NCBI GenBank assembly: GCA_001313085.1 | Contig: BBFE01000030.1 | Span: forward strand, 1 to 48,362 | DNA length: 48,362 bases | Direction of reading: 5' to 3' | From: Paenibacillus sp. JCM 18996 | Lineage (GTDB): Bacteria; Bacillota; Bacilli; Paenibacillales; NBRC-103111 | Part shown: positions 27,856 to 36,263 of the stretch, in pieces | Numbering within the stretch: the stretch's first letter is position 1 | How the letters are laid out: the number at the start of each line of letters is the position of its first letter | Position numbers and translations under genes: made by a program | Notes under the pieces: generated by a model | The model's database searches: none | The model's input: only the letters and a program-made list of their open reading frames with translations | What the model was told of the DNA's origin: nothing

Positions 27856-28344
27856 ATGTTAGAGATCAGACCGGCGGTAAAAGAAGATGTGCCGCAAATA
27901 CTGGATATTTATAACTACGCTGTTTGTGAAACGGCAGCCACTTTCGATTTGCAGGAACAGAACCTGGCAGAGAGGCTGGAATGGTTCTCTCATTATGGCG
28001 GCGCTATCCGCTGATTGTCGGTGTCAAGGATGGCAAGGTTGTGGGCTACAGCAGCCTGTCGATGTTCCGAACGAAGCTGCGTATTCCAAGACGGTGGAGC
28101 TTTCCGTGTATATAGACCCGAATCATTGGGGCCAAGGCATCGCCAAGCAGCTCATGACCGAAATCCTCAGGCAGGCGAAGCAGCTTGGCCATCACACAGT
28201 CATTTCCGCGATAACGGGAAACAACCAGGCCAGCATCAGGCTGCATGAGATTTTCGGCTTCACAAATGTGGGCTGCCTGCAGGAGGTCGGCTACAAATTC
28301 GACGCGTGGCAGGATGTCATTTTTTTTATCAGCTTATTTTGTAG
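27856..28344 (+). CDS. GNAT acetyltransferase, phosphinothricin acetyltransferase-like (frameshifted here)
   Basis: About 160 residues. IRPAVKEDVPQILDIYNYAV and TAATFDLQEQN at the N-terminus and ELSVYIDPNHWGQGIAKQL (acetyl-CoA pyrophosphate loop, motif A) with ITGNNQASIRLHEIFGF (motif B) are typical of the PAT/YwnH group, which N-acetylates phosphinothricin, methionine sulfoximine or similar amines. ATG 27856 has AGAAGGAG upstream. A base is missing near 27998 (restoring GGRYPLIVGV), the 28070 region is disturbed, and 8 T at about 28320-28327 should be 6, giving a stop at 28342-28344. The natural substrate is not known. Confidence 0.82.
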
Positions 28345-28449
28345 AGGTTTTGGTAAATCGCACCTGCCGGCCTCGCTGTCTTGCCAAATGAAGCGCTCCC
28401 GCGATATCATTACTTGCACTCAATCTTACTTAAGGAGCGTTTTTTACAT

Positions 28450-28847
28450 ATGATTACAGTCGAGCAAGCATGGGTTCCGGATGAGGCGGCTGTCACTCCT
28501 TCGGGAATTTGTCATAGAGGTCACTATTATACCTGTTCTTTTTTTTGCATTCGCATGAATTGGTTTCAAAAAAAAGTTCGAACGAAGGAAGCTGGAATAT
28601 TCCCATATTGTATTTGGAAGGGGATTCTTCCTCTATATCAATGGTTTTGGAAAACGGCGAGCTGGCTGCAGCGTATCGAATCCCCTGCCATAAGCCCGAT
28701 CCTGCGGCTGAAGCTTATTTTGCCAGAATCGTGGAACTGAGACAGGCTTACGCCGATCGCAAGAAACGCGGCAAACACAGCCTGAGAGCTGATGAAATAG
28801 GTTGGAGGTGGAGTGAGATTTGCACAGAGACGACTTTTTTTTCATGA
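28450..28847 (+). CDS. Conserved-looking hypothetical protein (frameshifted here)
   Basis: About 130 residues from ATG 28450 (TAAGGAG upstream). After shortening 8 T at about 28539-28546 to 6 it reads RGHYYTCSFLHSHELVSK...WNIPILYLEGDSSSISMVLENGELAAAYRIPCHKPDPAAEAYF and ends EIGWRWSEIC. Hydrophilic, no signal peptide; family not recognised. It overlaps the next gene by about 28 bases, indicating coupled translation with the DUF6483 protein. Confidence 0.55.
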
Positions 28848-29483
28848 GGTATATCGAACAGCTGACCAGAGGAGTAGCCCGGATTCTTGGGTTAAAACGC
28901 GAAAATAAGCTGCAGGAGGCAGGCCAGCAGGCCGACGATTTGCTCAAAGAGCTGCTCGGGATCAACGCAAAAAAACGGTTGACGCGCTTTCGTATAAGGA
29001 ACTCGCGAAGCTTGTGAGCTACGGGGACACGTGGAATCCGGACAAATGCTTCATACTGGCCCGTTTGTTAAAGGAAAAAAAGCGGATCTGGGCGAGGCTC
29101 AAGGCAGGACGCAACAAAGCTATAACGACAATCTCAAAGCCCTGAATCTCTTCCTTGGAGTCGCCCTGCTTGAAAACAAGAATTTTACCGCAAAATACCG
29201 GTACTCTCTGGACAACCTCATTCACCAAATGAAATCTTTCTCGCTGCCGGAGGAGACTTTATACAGCTTGTTTCTGTACAATGAACAGCAGGGTCAATTC
29301 GCCAAAGCCGAGGATTTGCTGTACGAGCTGAAAGAGAGGAAAGCGGACCGGACACTAAATATCCAATGGACCGATGAAGCGGAATGCTTCTATAAAAGGC
29401 TGCTGGAGAAAACCGAGGAAGAACTGGAAGCGGGAAACCTGCCCAGGCCTGAGATCGAGGATGCGCTCCGCAAGCTGTGTTAG
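28820..29483 (+). CDS. DUF6483-family protein (frameshifted here)
   Basis: About 220 residues, all helical, starting at TTG 28820 (GGAGGTGGAG upstream): FFFMRYIEQLTRGVARILGL is the conserved opening of DUF6483. The rest has repeat-like helices (KALNLFLGVALLENKNF, EETLYSLFLYNEQQGQFAKAEDLLYEL), as in tetratricopeptide folds. Breaks are at 7 A, about 28969-28975 (5 restores NAKTVDALSYKEL), and 7 A, about 29074-29080 (5 restores LLKEKADLGEA). The first T run (about 28836) may also hold extra Phe codons. Function unknown. Confidence 0.72.
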
Positions 29484-29500
29484 CTTCGGCAGGCAATTTT

Positions 29501-29528
29501 AAAAAAAAGCCGACCCTGGAGGGCCGGT
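29501..29528 (-). terminator. Terminator of the CBS-domain gene
   Basis: CCG-A-CCC (29510-29516) pairs with GGG-C-CGG (29521-29527) with a single mismatch and a 4-base loop. On the minus strand it is followed by 8 T. It may also end the convergent plus-strand gene. Confidence 0.6.
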
Positions 29529-29603
29529 CAAAGCTGCATTCTCGATCAGATTTCCGGGCGATCCGCATACGGCCCTTTGAAAAAAGCCTGGCAGGCAGGG
29601 CGC

Positions 29604-30032
29604 TAGCTAGTTTGGGTCGATTGTGTGTGAAAAAGCTTTTTTTGGCGCAGTAATCGATAATGTCGCTTCTGCGGACAATGCCGATGAAATTATCGGAGTC
29701 GTCAACTACAGGCACAAAGTTCTGGACCTTGGCGAGCTCAATCAGATCCTCCATGTCAGCCTGAACAGAGACGGGCGTGTTGTGTCTTTTAAACGGGACT
29801 TCCGCAAGCGTATGTCTGTGTGCATTCTCAAAAGTGATATTTTCGGTATTTTTTTCAGAAACCAAAGAAGGTCTCCTTCAGTCACAGTTCCTACATATTT
29901 GCCGTCTTCCGACAAGATCGGAACCGAAGTGTAGCGGTGATATTCCATTCTTTCCAAAGTTTGTCGCAATGTGGAATGAAGGGTTGTGGTAATGACCTCC
30001 CGCTTAGGCAGTAAGAAAAAAGCGATATTCAC
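29604..30032 (-). CDS. CBS-domain protein (frameshifted here)
   Basis: About 142 residues made of a CBS pair: first repeat TLRQTLERMEYHRYTSVPIL...GKYVGTVTEGDLLWFL, second repeat SVQADMEDLIELAKVQNFVPVV...NFIGIVRRSDIIDYC. CBS pairs bind adenosine nucleotides and act as energy sensors. GTG 30032 is used (GAAGGGAG 9 bases upstream). One break near 29858 joins the halves (WFLKNTENITFEN). At the end, shortening a T run at about 29638-29644 gives CAKKLFHTQ and TAG at 29604-29606. A stand-alone CBS protein; partner unknown. Confidence 0.85.
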
Positions 30033-30223
30033 GTTAAAAAACTCCCTTCAATAAAAGCGGATTCTCTATTCCATTACCCATCATATCAAAGAACTCGCCG
30101 CGTTTGAAGTGAAGTCTGCCGGCTCTGCCTTAGCAGCAAAGCGGGCTGGCGATTCGCTGAGATACAGAGAGCAGTCGAGAAAGAGAAGTTCAAAATATTT
30201 TAGAGTAAAGAGAGGGCTGGCCG

Positions 30224-30660
30224 TGGACGTTATTCATGTCGCTGGGCAAGAAGAACTGGACAAGTGCCTTAAAATCCGTATGGAAGTTTTCGTTGATGAG
30301 CAGGGAGTTCCCGCGGAGGAGGAAGTAGACGAATTCGATGAGCTGGGCGGAAGCTGCCGTCACTTCCTTATTATGCTGGACGGCGAGGAAGCCGCTGCTG
30401 CCCGATGGCGCCTTACGGCGAAGGCCAGGCGAAGATGCAAAGAATCGCCGTGCGGCAACGGTACAGAGGCTTGGAATAGGCGCCAAGCTGCTGCTTGCTC
30501 TCGAGGAAGACGCCCGGCTATGCGGAAAGCGGGAATCCGTCCTTGATGCCCAGTGCCAGGCTGAAAATTTCTACCGGAAGCTGGGCTACATGACGGTTTC
30601 CGCAGAGCCTTCGACGACGCCGGCATTCCGCATGTCAGGATGGTGAAATCCATTCTCTAG
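30224..30660 (+). CDS. GNAT acetyltransferase, ElaA/YjcF-like (frameshifted here)
   Basis: About 145 residues. CLKIRMEVFVDEQGVPAEEE is the typical N-terminal signature of the YjcF/ElaA group, followed by RHFLIMLDG, MQRIAVRQRYRGLGIGAKLL (acetyl-CoA loop) and AQCQAENFYRKLGYMTVS. GTG 30224 has GAGAGGG upstream. Small indels near 30420, 30478 and 30608 break the frame, none on long homopolymers. The stop at 30658-30660 lies inside the convergent kinase gene (26-base overlap). Substrate unknown. Confidence 0.82.
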
Positions 30661-32293
30661 GAAGCGGATGTTGCCTGTATGACAGCCTGTTCTTCAACTT
30701 GTTCCGCGGACCGTAGATCGGGAGGGAGATCACGAAAGTGGTCCCTTCGTTGACTGTGCTGTGGACTTCCATCGTCCCGTTGTGGTCCTGCACGATCTTA
30801 TGGCAGATGGAAAGCCCCAACCCCGTTCCGGACTCTTTGGTCGTATAAAAGGGATGGAAGATTTTATCGAGCTGATCTTGGGGGATTCCAAGCCCGGTAT
30901 CCGTCAGCTTGATGATCCCTTGGGTCTGGCTCGTGTATAACTGAATGCTCACAGTGCCTTCCTGTTTCATCGCTTCGATGGCATTTTTTTTGATCAAATT
31001 CAGAAACAGCTGGACCATTTTATCCCCGTCCATCAAAATTCTGACCGGTTCTTCGGGCTGCTCCAGGATGATTTGATGGCCCAGCCGGGCGGCCTCCGTT
31101 TCCATCAAGGAGACAACTCTTTGTGTGATCTGCTGCAGCGGCTGCTCCTTGAAATGCGTTACATGCGGCTTTGAGAACTGCAGAAATTCCGCTGTAAGCT
31201 CGCTCATCCTCTGGATTTCCAGCATGATCAGCTGGTACCAATTCTCCACATTGTACCCGTTCACTTTGGAAAGCTGGAGGAAGCCCTTGATCGTCGTCAG
31301 GGGATTGCGGATTTCATGGGCCATTCCCGACGCAAGCTCGCCCACAACCCTAAGCTTCTCCGACCGGTGCAGATGCTCCTTTTCTTTCAGCTGCAGCTCG
31401 CGCTTTTGGTCATACAACTTTTTTTTCTCCGCAACCAGCAGCAGTTCATCCTTGCCATACCCGTCGATGCCATATACGGCCATCCCGTAGGTAAGCTGAA
31501 TCCCGGTCAGATTGGGGAACGCCGAATCCAGCTGCCTATGAATGGAGGACAGTTCATTAACAGGCAGCGCAAGCAGGAATTCGTCTCCTCCGTACCGAGC
31601 TATAAGCAGCGCGTCAGGGAACATCACCTTTAACAGTTGGGCAATTTGCTGAAGCAAGCGGTTTCCGCCCTGAAAACCTTTGGAACTGTTCATCGATTTC
31701 AGGTCATTGCAGTCCATCAGGACAACGGCTAACTTCATTTTCTTGTTGAGCAGCGTCTCCAGCTGTCTGTGGCATTCCTCGTAGTTATATAAACCCGTCA
31801 AAGTATCGTACGAAGCTAAACGCATATTTTCCACGCTGGCCAGCCTTGTATATTGGTCGGTAGAGGTCTTAAGTTGAAAGATAAAGGCAATGAACATGAA
31901 GCAAAGAATCTCGAACACAGTGAATAAAAGCTCCGAAGCGGAAAATTGACGGTCTTCCAATCGAAACGTGCAGGCAATAATCGTGTAACACGCACAGTAT
32001 ACGATGAATGTACTTATCCTGCCCCGTGTGGTCTTTGTTTCAAACAAATGCTCCCCCGCCATTAAATAATACAACGGTGCGCACCAGCAGATAGGAAACC
32101 CAGTGAAACAACGCGAGAACAGGAAGCTTGGTCCAATAATAGGCCTTCGATTTTGTGCCTCTTGCGAAGTGCATGGCGATATATAATGCCGCAAGGATAA
32201 CCAACCATATTGGATTTTGTGATTTGTGCAACACAAGGGAGCTGAATAGAACGTAAACGATAAAAAAACCGGGCTCGCCCACTGAAAGAACAT
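30635..32293 (-). CDS. Membrane histidine kinase with a GGDEF-like domain (frameshifted at the N-terminus)
   Basis: About 550 residues. The N-terminal part has several membrane helices (residues 1-130). Then comes a GGDEF-type domain, YDTLTGLYNYEECHRQLE...RYGGDEFLLALP, with an intact GGDEF loop but FQGGN where active cyclases have H..GD, and no RxxD inhibitory site. The C-terminal kinase has the H box GELASGMAHEIRNPLTT, N box, DTGLGIP and TTKESGTGLGL. The N box reads NLIKKNAIEAM; the extra Lys comes from 8 T at 30984-30991 and the family form is NLIKNAIEAM. ATG 32293 has GGAGTGG 6 bases upstream. KinB-like kinases feed the Spo0A relay; a Spo0E gene lies 258 bp upstream. Confidence 0.88.
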   Translation of the reverse strand: MFFQWASPVFLSFTFYSAPLCCTNHKIQYGWLSLRHYISPCTSQEAQNRRPIIGPSFLFSRCFTGFPICWCAPLYYLMAGEHLFETKTTRGRISTFIVYCACYTIIACTFRLEDRQFSASELLFTVFEILCFMFIAFIFQLKTSTDQYTRLASVENMRLASYDTLTGLYNYEECHRQLETLLNKKMKLAVVLMDCNDLKSMNSSKGFQGGNRLLQQIAQLLKVMFPDALLIARYGGDEFLLALPVNELSSIHRQLDSAFPNLTGIQLTYGMAVYGIDGYGKDELLLVAEKKKLYDQKRELQLKEKEHLHRSEKLRVVGELASGMAHEIRNPLTTIKGFLQLSKVNGYNVENWYQLIMLEIQRMSELTAEFLQFSKPHVTHFKEQPLQQITQRVVSLMETEAARLGHQIILEQPEEPVRILMDGDKMVQLFLNLIKKNAIEAMKQEGTVSIQLYTSQTQGIIKLTDTGLGIPQDQLDKIFHPFYTTKESGTGLGLSICHKIVQDHNGTMEVHSTVNEGTTFVISLPIYGPRNKLKNRLSYRQHPLPREWISPS

Positions 32294-32551
32294 TAAGACC
32301 ACTCCAGTAAAAAAAATTTCCGATTCCTTAGCTATACTTTACTTTGTATAGGATTCTAGACAGACCCCCTGAATCCTTTTACTCGCAAAAAATATCCTCA
32401 CAAAGTGACGGGAAGCTCCGCGGCTTATTGCCGAATTTGAAGGGGGAGCCGCCGTACCGGAGGATTTGGCACAGTCTCGCATGATGGGTCGGTCACTCGG
32501 CCGCCGCATCTTTCAGGTGGTGCTTCGGAGCAAGAGGAGCCGCTGAAACGG

Positions 32552-32728
32552 TCAGTTAAGGAGATCGTCATTCCTGCGCTTCATGGCCTCGACGATGAGC
32601 TCGTCCAATCTTTCGCTGATCTGGAGTACGCTCGGATGGTGGAAGTTATATTTGTGCTGTACCGCCGCATTCTCAAGAGACTCTTTGAGCTGTTCGATTT
32701 GCAGTTCCAGAGTGAGTACCGGGGACAT
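32552..32728 (-). CDS. Spo0E-like aspartyl-phosphate phosphatase
   Basis: 58 codons from ATG 32728 to TGA 32552. LELQIEQLKESLENAA forms the first helix and VLQISERLDELIVEAMK the second, containing the SxxLDxLI motif of the Spo0E family. These two-helix proteins dephosphorylate Spo0A~P and delay sporulation. AAAGGCGG lies upstream. It is upstream of the GGDEF-kinase gene on the same strand, so a kinase and a phosphatase that may act on the same relay are neighbours. Confidence 0.85.
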   Translation of the reverse strand: MSPVLTLELQIEQLKESLENAAVQHKYNFHHPSVLQISERLDELIVEAMKRRNDDLLN

Positions 32729-32905
32729 CGTGGCGGCCGCCTTTCACATAGATTTTTTACAGTGATACATGATATATAACATAATTGGTATAAAAAAATA
32801 CAATTCGACTTTGTTAAAAAAAATACTTTCTCAGGCGCAACTCTTTGTCGATTACGGAGTATAAACTAGCAATAAAAGCTACATCAACGCTGGAGGTTTT
32901 TTTGC

Positions 32906-33528
32906 ATGAAGGTCAAAAGATTAATTGTAATATCCGGGTTGTTTTTTCACGCTGAGCGGAGTGACGGTGTTTGCAAGTTCCTTATGGGGAGATTATCAGG
33001 GATTTGAAAAGATCAGAGTGATGGTCAACAACGCGGAAAAAACAGTTTTCCGAATCCGATGTCCCCGCGATTATGGTGAAAGGCAAAGCCATGGTACCCG
33101 TGGATGCGTTATCCGAATCTTTGCATTCGCTTGTCAAATGGGAGCCGTCCACACAGACGGTGTCCGTGTACAAACCGAACGTTTCGATATTTACAGCGTT
33201 GGAGGTCAGCAAGGATTATTCCATCAAGCAGCTGTTCGGCAAGGTAAAGACCGGTGATACTCTGGATTTCGTGGTGTTCGCGCAGGTCGACAACATGAAG
33301 ACGAGCTTCCATTCGTTCAAAATATCTATAGAATCACCCAGCGGCAAAGAAGTGGTTGAGCCTCACGTGAAGGTTATAGCAGGGGAAAAGGAAAGCTTCT
33401 GGTACCCCTGGCCGTTCTATAAAGTAAACTTTGCGGAAAGCGGCAAGTACACCATCAAGTTCTCGATCAAGCCGGATCAGAACAGCGATTATACCGTCAT
33501 TGCGGAGAAAACGATCGTTTCCCAATAA
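32906..33528 (+). CDS. Secreted stalk-domain (copper amine oxidase N-like) protein (frameshifted here)
   Basis: About 205 residues. Signal peptide MKVKRLIVISGLFFTLSGVT..FA, then one stalk unit (IMVKGKAMVPVDALSESLHSLVKWEPSTQTVSVY), then a C-terminal beta-sandwich-like domain (DTLDFVVFAQVDNMKTSFHSF ... GKYTIKFSIKPD). ATG 32906 has TGGAGGT upstream. Breaks are at 6 T, about 32941-32946, and 6 A, about 33037-33042; 5 restores both (FFTLSGVT and NAEKQFSESD). It should be extracellular and cell-wall associated; the role is unknown. Confidence 0.8.
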
Positions 33529-33657
33529 GCGATTGGGCCGTCCGCGTGTTCATTGATTTGTTTTGAAGGATTTGGTACGATAAGGGATGTTGACGGCCGC
33601 TCTCAGCAGCTCCGGTTGTCAACGAAGAATCAATCCATTCGAAATGAGGTCTTTCCG

Positions 33658-33949
33658 ATGAGCGATCACGTACATGATGAGAACTGCGACCACGAGCACG
33701 AAGAAGAGGTATTCCTGGTTACCGACGATAACGGGGTAGAGCGCGAGATGGTCATTGTGTACACTTTTGAATCCAATGACAACGCCTATGCGGTGCTGTT
33801 GGACCGCAACGATCCTGAAGCGGACGGCGTCATTTTTTCGCATTGAAGAAGAGAATGATGAAGCTTACCTGGTCAGCATTGAGGACGAAGAGGAATGGAA
33901 CCGCGTTTCTCAAGTGTATGAAGAGATTATTAACGACGAGAATCAATAA
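33658..33949 (+). CDS. DUF1292 family protein (YrzB-like, frameshifted here)
   Basis: About 96 residues, very acidic. EEEVFLVTDDNGVEREMVIVYTFE and YAVLLDRND...EAYLVSIEDEEEW are the DUF1292 signature. In Bacillus the YrzB protein is encoded next to yrrK and yrzL; no function is established. The frame breaks at 6 T, about 33833-33838, where 5 gives VIFRIEEENDE. ATG 33658 has GAGG upstream, and a strong terminator follows the stop. Confidence 0.85.
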
Positions 33950-33956
33950 AGCACGA

Positions 33957-33989
33957 GAAAAGCCTTCCCTCATAGGGGAGGCTTTTTTT
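33957..33989. terminator. Bidirectional terminator, DUF1292 / DUF1885
   Basis: AGCCTTCCC (33961-33969) pairs with GGGGAGGCT (33975-33983) with one wobble, flanked by an A run and seven T. It serves both convergent genes. Confidence 0.85.
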
Positions 33990-34412
33990 ATTTCCGCGGG
34001 TTGAAATACATCGTCCTGCCGTTAAAAAAAGTTTCAGCTCGGCTTTGTTCTTCCGGGCCAAATATTTGCACAATTCGTTTCCTTTGCTTTTGTCCCCATG
34101 GGTGCAGCCGTCGGGAAGGACCACCTGAATTTCCCTCGCGCCGGTGCCCTCTGCCGCCTGGGAGTCCGCCATTCCCAGAACAATGTACTTATATAAGGAG
34201 TTCGTTCCCTTCAAATAAAACCAGCGGCCCCCGCTGTCCGGCTTGGTTTCGATCGTATAAGGGAATCCGGCCTCCGCATAATCCCAGCCCAGTTGTTTCC
34301 CAGTCCGCTCCAGCTGTTCTTTGAACTGCAGAAGCTGCTGCTTTAGTTCGTCCATTGTCATGGAAGCGACGGCGGAGCCTTCAACAAAATGAATGTAAGC
34401 GCTTTGAGCCAT
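33988..34412 (-). CDS. DUF1885 family protein (frameshifted at the C-terminus)
   Basis: About 140 residues: MAQSAYIHFVEGSAVASMTM at the start, then TGKQLGWDYAEAGFPYTIE and WFYLKGTNSLYKYIVLGM, which I recognise as DUF1885, a Bacillota family without a known role. ATG 34412 has AGGGAGTG 9 bases upstream. At the end, 7 T at about 34023-34029 should be 5; then it reads AELKLFNGRTMYFNPRK with TAA at 33988-33990, just before the terminator. Confidence 0.82.
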
Positions 34413-34708
34413 ATGTATACACTCCCTAACCCATATTGGAATCATCATAGCATGGAAGCATGGGGTTGACAATGCTGTCCGGCGTCCGGGCAATCTTTCA
34501 TAAAGCGGATCATGCGATAGTATAATGAAAGGAGAGAGGGAGCAGCCTCCATATAAAGGATAGTCGCAGATGTGGTGCGGTGGATTGACCGGAATAAAAT
34601 GTAAAGTCGTGGTTTAATTGTTTGATTTGGCGGGTAAATAGCTTTAAGCCTGTTTGATGCTTCATTAGACAGGATTACCGTTGGAATTTAAGCCTGGAGG
34701 GAAAAGCG

Positions 34709-34998
34709 ATGGTCATGACGCTTTATGATGAGACGGAAACGCCCAAGGTGGATTTTGTCGGCTTCATAACGGACAATGAGAGGTTCGACTTTGGCATTAT
34801 CCATACGAATCAGTCTTCGGGAAGCCTTTGGTTGTATGCCTGCAGACCGGCAACGCGGCATTGCTGGATCTCCAGGATTTGAAGTTCGTTGAATATTTGA
34901 TGCAAACCTTTCAAATCCGGTCTCACCATGATGCCGAACAGCTCGCAGAGTTTCTTCAAACCCGCTTATCCTCTCTGCCGACGGGGCAGGAGTATTAA
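34709..34998 (+). CDS. DUF3055 family protein (frameshifted here)
   Basis: About 96 residues after adding one base near 34817: KVDFVGFITDNERFDFGIIH, then SGKPLVVCLQTGNAALLDLQ, the conserved core of DUF3055, and a helical tail (HDAEQLAEFLQTRLSSL). ATG 34709 has TGGAGGG upstream, TAA at 34996-34998. Function unknown. The 296 bp upstream hold AT-rich promoter-like sequence and no further gene I can support. Confidence 0.8.
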
Positions 34999-35017
34999 CC
35001 GCAATGAATGGGCAAGC

Positions 35018-35084
35018 AGAAAGGAAGACGGACCGGTTTGCATCGCACCCCATGTGTGCTGTACGGTCGTTCTTCCTTTTTTTT
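35018..35084 (+). terminator. Terminator after the DUF3055 gene
   Basis: AAAGGAAGA..CGGACCG (from 35020) pairs with CGGTC..TCTTCCTTT (to 35079) with small bulges and a large loop, followed by eight T. Confidence 0.7.
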
Positions 35085-35177
35085 AATGGCTATGATAAAT
35101 CTTATTGTTGATATTTGAAGTTTTCGAACATTTGTTCTATTATTAGGATAATCATATGGCTCGGAGCTGATTACCCT

Positions 35178-35600
35178 ATGGATTTGAAGGAACTGATTAA
35201 ACTTGCTAAGGGCTTGGAAAATAAGGATAAGCAACAGCTTATTCTCTTTTTTGCAGTCAGAAACCAAGGGTAGTATGGGACCTATTCGAGTGATTGATGA
35301 AATTCAAGAGCAAAAAAACATAAAGAGGGACTGGTCTGTCCGCATTGTCAAAATAGAGCAGTCGTGCGTTTCGGCAAGTACGTTATTAAAACACGCGCGG
35401 GAGCAGTCAAACGCCAGCGTTACCGTTGCAAAACATGCCTCCAAACGTTCAATGACCTTACGAATACTCCTATCCAGCGGACACGGCGACCTCATTTATG
35501 GGTTCGATTATCGAACTCATGATTGAAGGATTTTCGCTGCGCAAATGCGCCGAATTGATAACAAACGCCCCAGTTTGTTGGATAAAGAGGAAAATCTATT
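35178..35600 (+). pseudogene. IS1595-type transposase, N-terminal remnant
   Basis: From ATG 35178 the joined frame starts MDLKELIKLAKGLENKDKQQ, then a zinc-ribbon with CPHC and, 30 residues later, RYRCKTCLQTFNDLTNTPIQRTRRPHLW. That is the N-terminal region of IS1595/ISXO2 transposases. It needs shortening of T and A runs at about 35251 and 35311. The catalytic DDE/DDN part is absent: after LMIEGFSLRKCAELITNAPV the sequence ends about 60 bases before the VOC gene. A decayed insertion sequence. Confidence 0.7.
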
Positions 35601-35664
35601 AGCAATCGAGAAGAAATCTTTAGAATACATGTGTGTTAATTTTAGGTACTAGGAGGTATGGGAT

Positions 35665-36105
35665 ATGAAGATCAATAGAATAGATCATGTGAGTGTAAAC
35701 GTAAATGATCTTTCAGCAGCTAAAGCGTTTTTTTTCTCGATTTGGGACTTGAAGTGCAAGGGGAATGGGAAATGGAAGGAGAGTGGTTGGGTGAGGTAGT
35801 TGGGCTTACTGACGTTAAAACAGCATGTGTAGGATTGCGAACGCCAGACGATCAGGCATGGATAGAGCTAGTCAAATTTTATACGCCGTCAGATGAACAA
35901 GATATTCAGAAACCCTTTGCAAATACGCTGGGTATCCGACATATTGCATTTGCTGTTGAAGATATTGAAGCCATTGTTGCCAAATTGAAAAAAGAAGGGC
36001 ACGGAAATCTTTAGTGAGATACAACAATATGAAGAAAGTTATAAGTTATGCTACGTTCGTGGACCAGAGGGGATTATTTTGGAATTGGCTGAGAAAATCA
36101 AATAA
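35665..36105 (+). CDS. VOC family protein, glyoxalase/bleomycin-resistance-like (frameshifted here)
   Basis: About 145 residues with two beta-alpha-beta-beta-beta modules: MKINRIDHVSVNVNDLSAAK, LDLGLEVQGEWE, then GIRHIAFAVEDIEAIVAKLK and CYVRGPEGIILELAEKI. His near residue 8, His near 93 and Glu near the end fit the metal-site positions of this superfamily. ATG 35665 follows AGGAGG. Breaks are at 8 T, about 35730-35737 (6 expected), and 6 A, about 35989-35994 (5 expected, giving KKKGTEIFSE). Members handle aromatic or peroxide-like small molecules; substrate unknown. Confidence 0.85.
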
Positions 36106-36139
36106 CTATTGAAGGTTAAGCGGATACGATAGCTTAATA

Positions 36140-36172
36140 AACCGCCCTCTACAGGGCGGTTATATTTTTTTG
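36140..36172 (+). terminator. Strong intrinsic terminator
   Basis: AACCGCCCT (36140-36148) pairs exactly with AGGGCGGTT (36153-36161) across CTAC, with seven T shortly after. Confidence 0.9.
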
Positions 36173-36263
36173 GTTGAAAATCAACATGAGAATTAACGTA
36201 GCCTTTTTTAATAAGGCTTTGATAAGCCGCTCCACTGCAGATGACTGATTTCCGCTTCAGCTG

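Noticed and set aside
32394..32540. Plus-strand open stretch ending VVLRSKRSR before the Spo0E gene
   Set aside because: About 45 codons with no start signal and no recognisable family; it may be a gene fragment, but I cannot support it.
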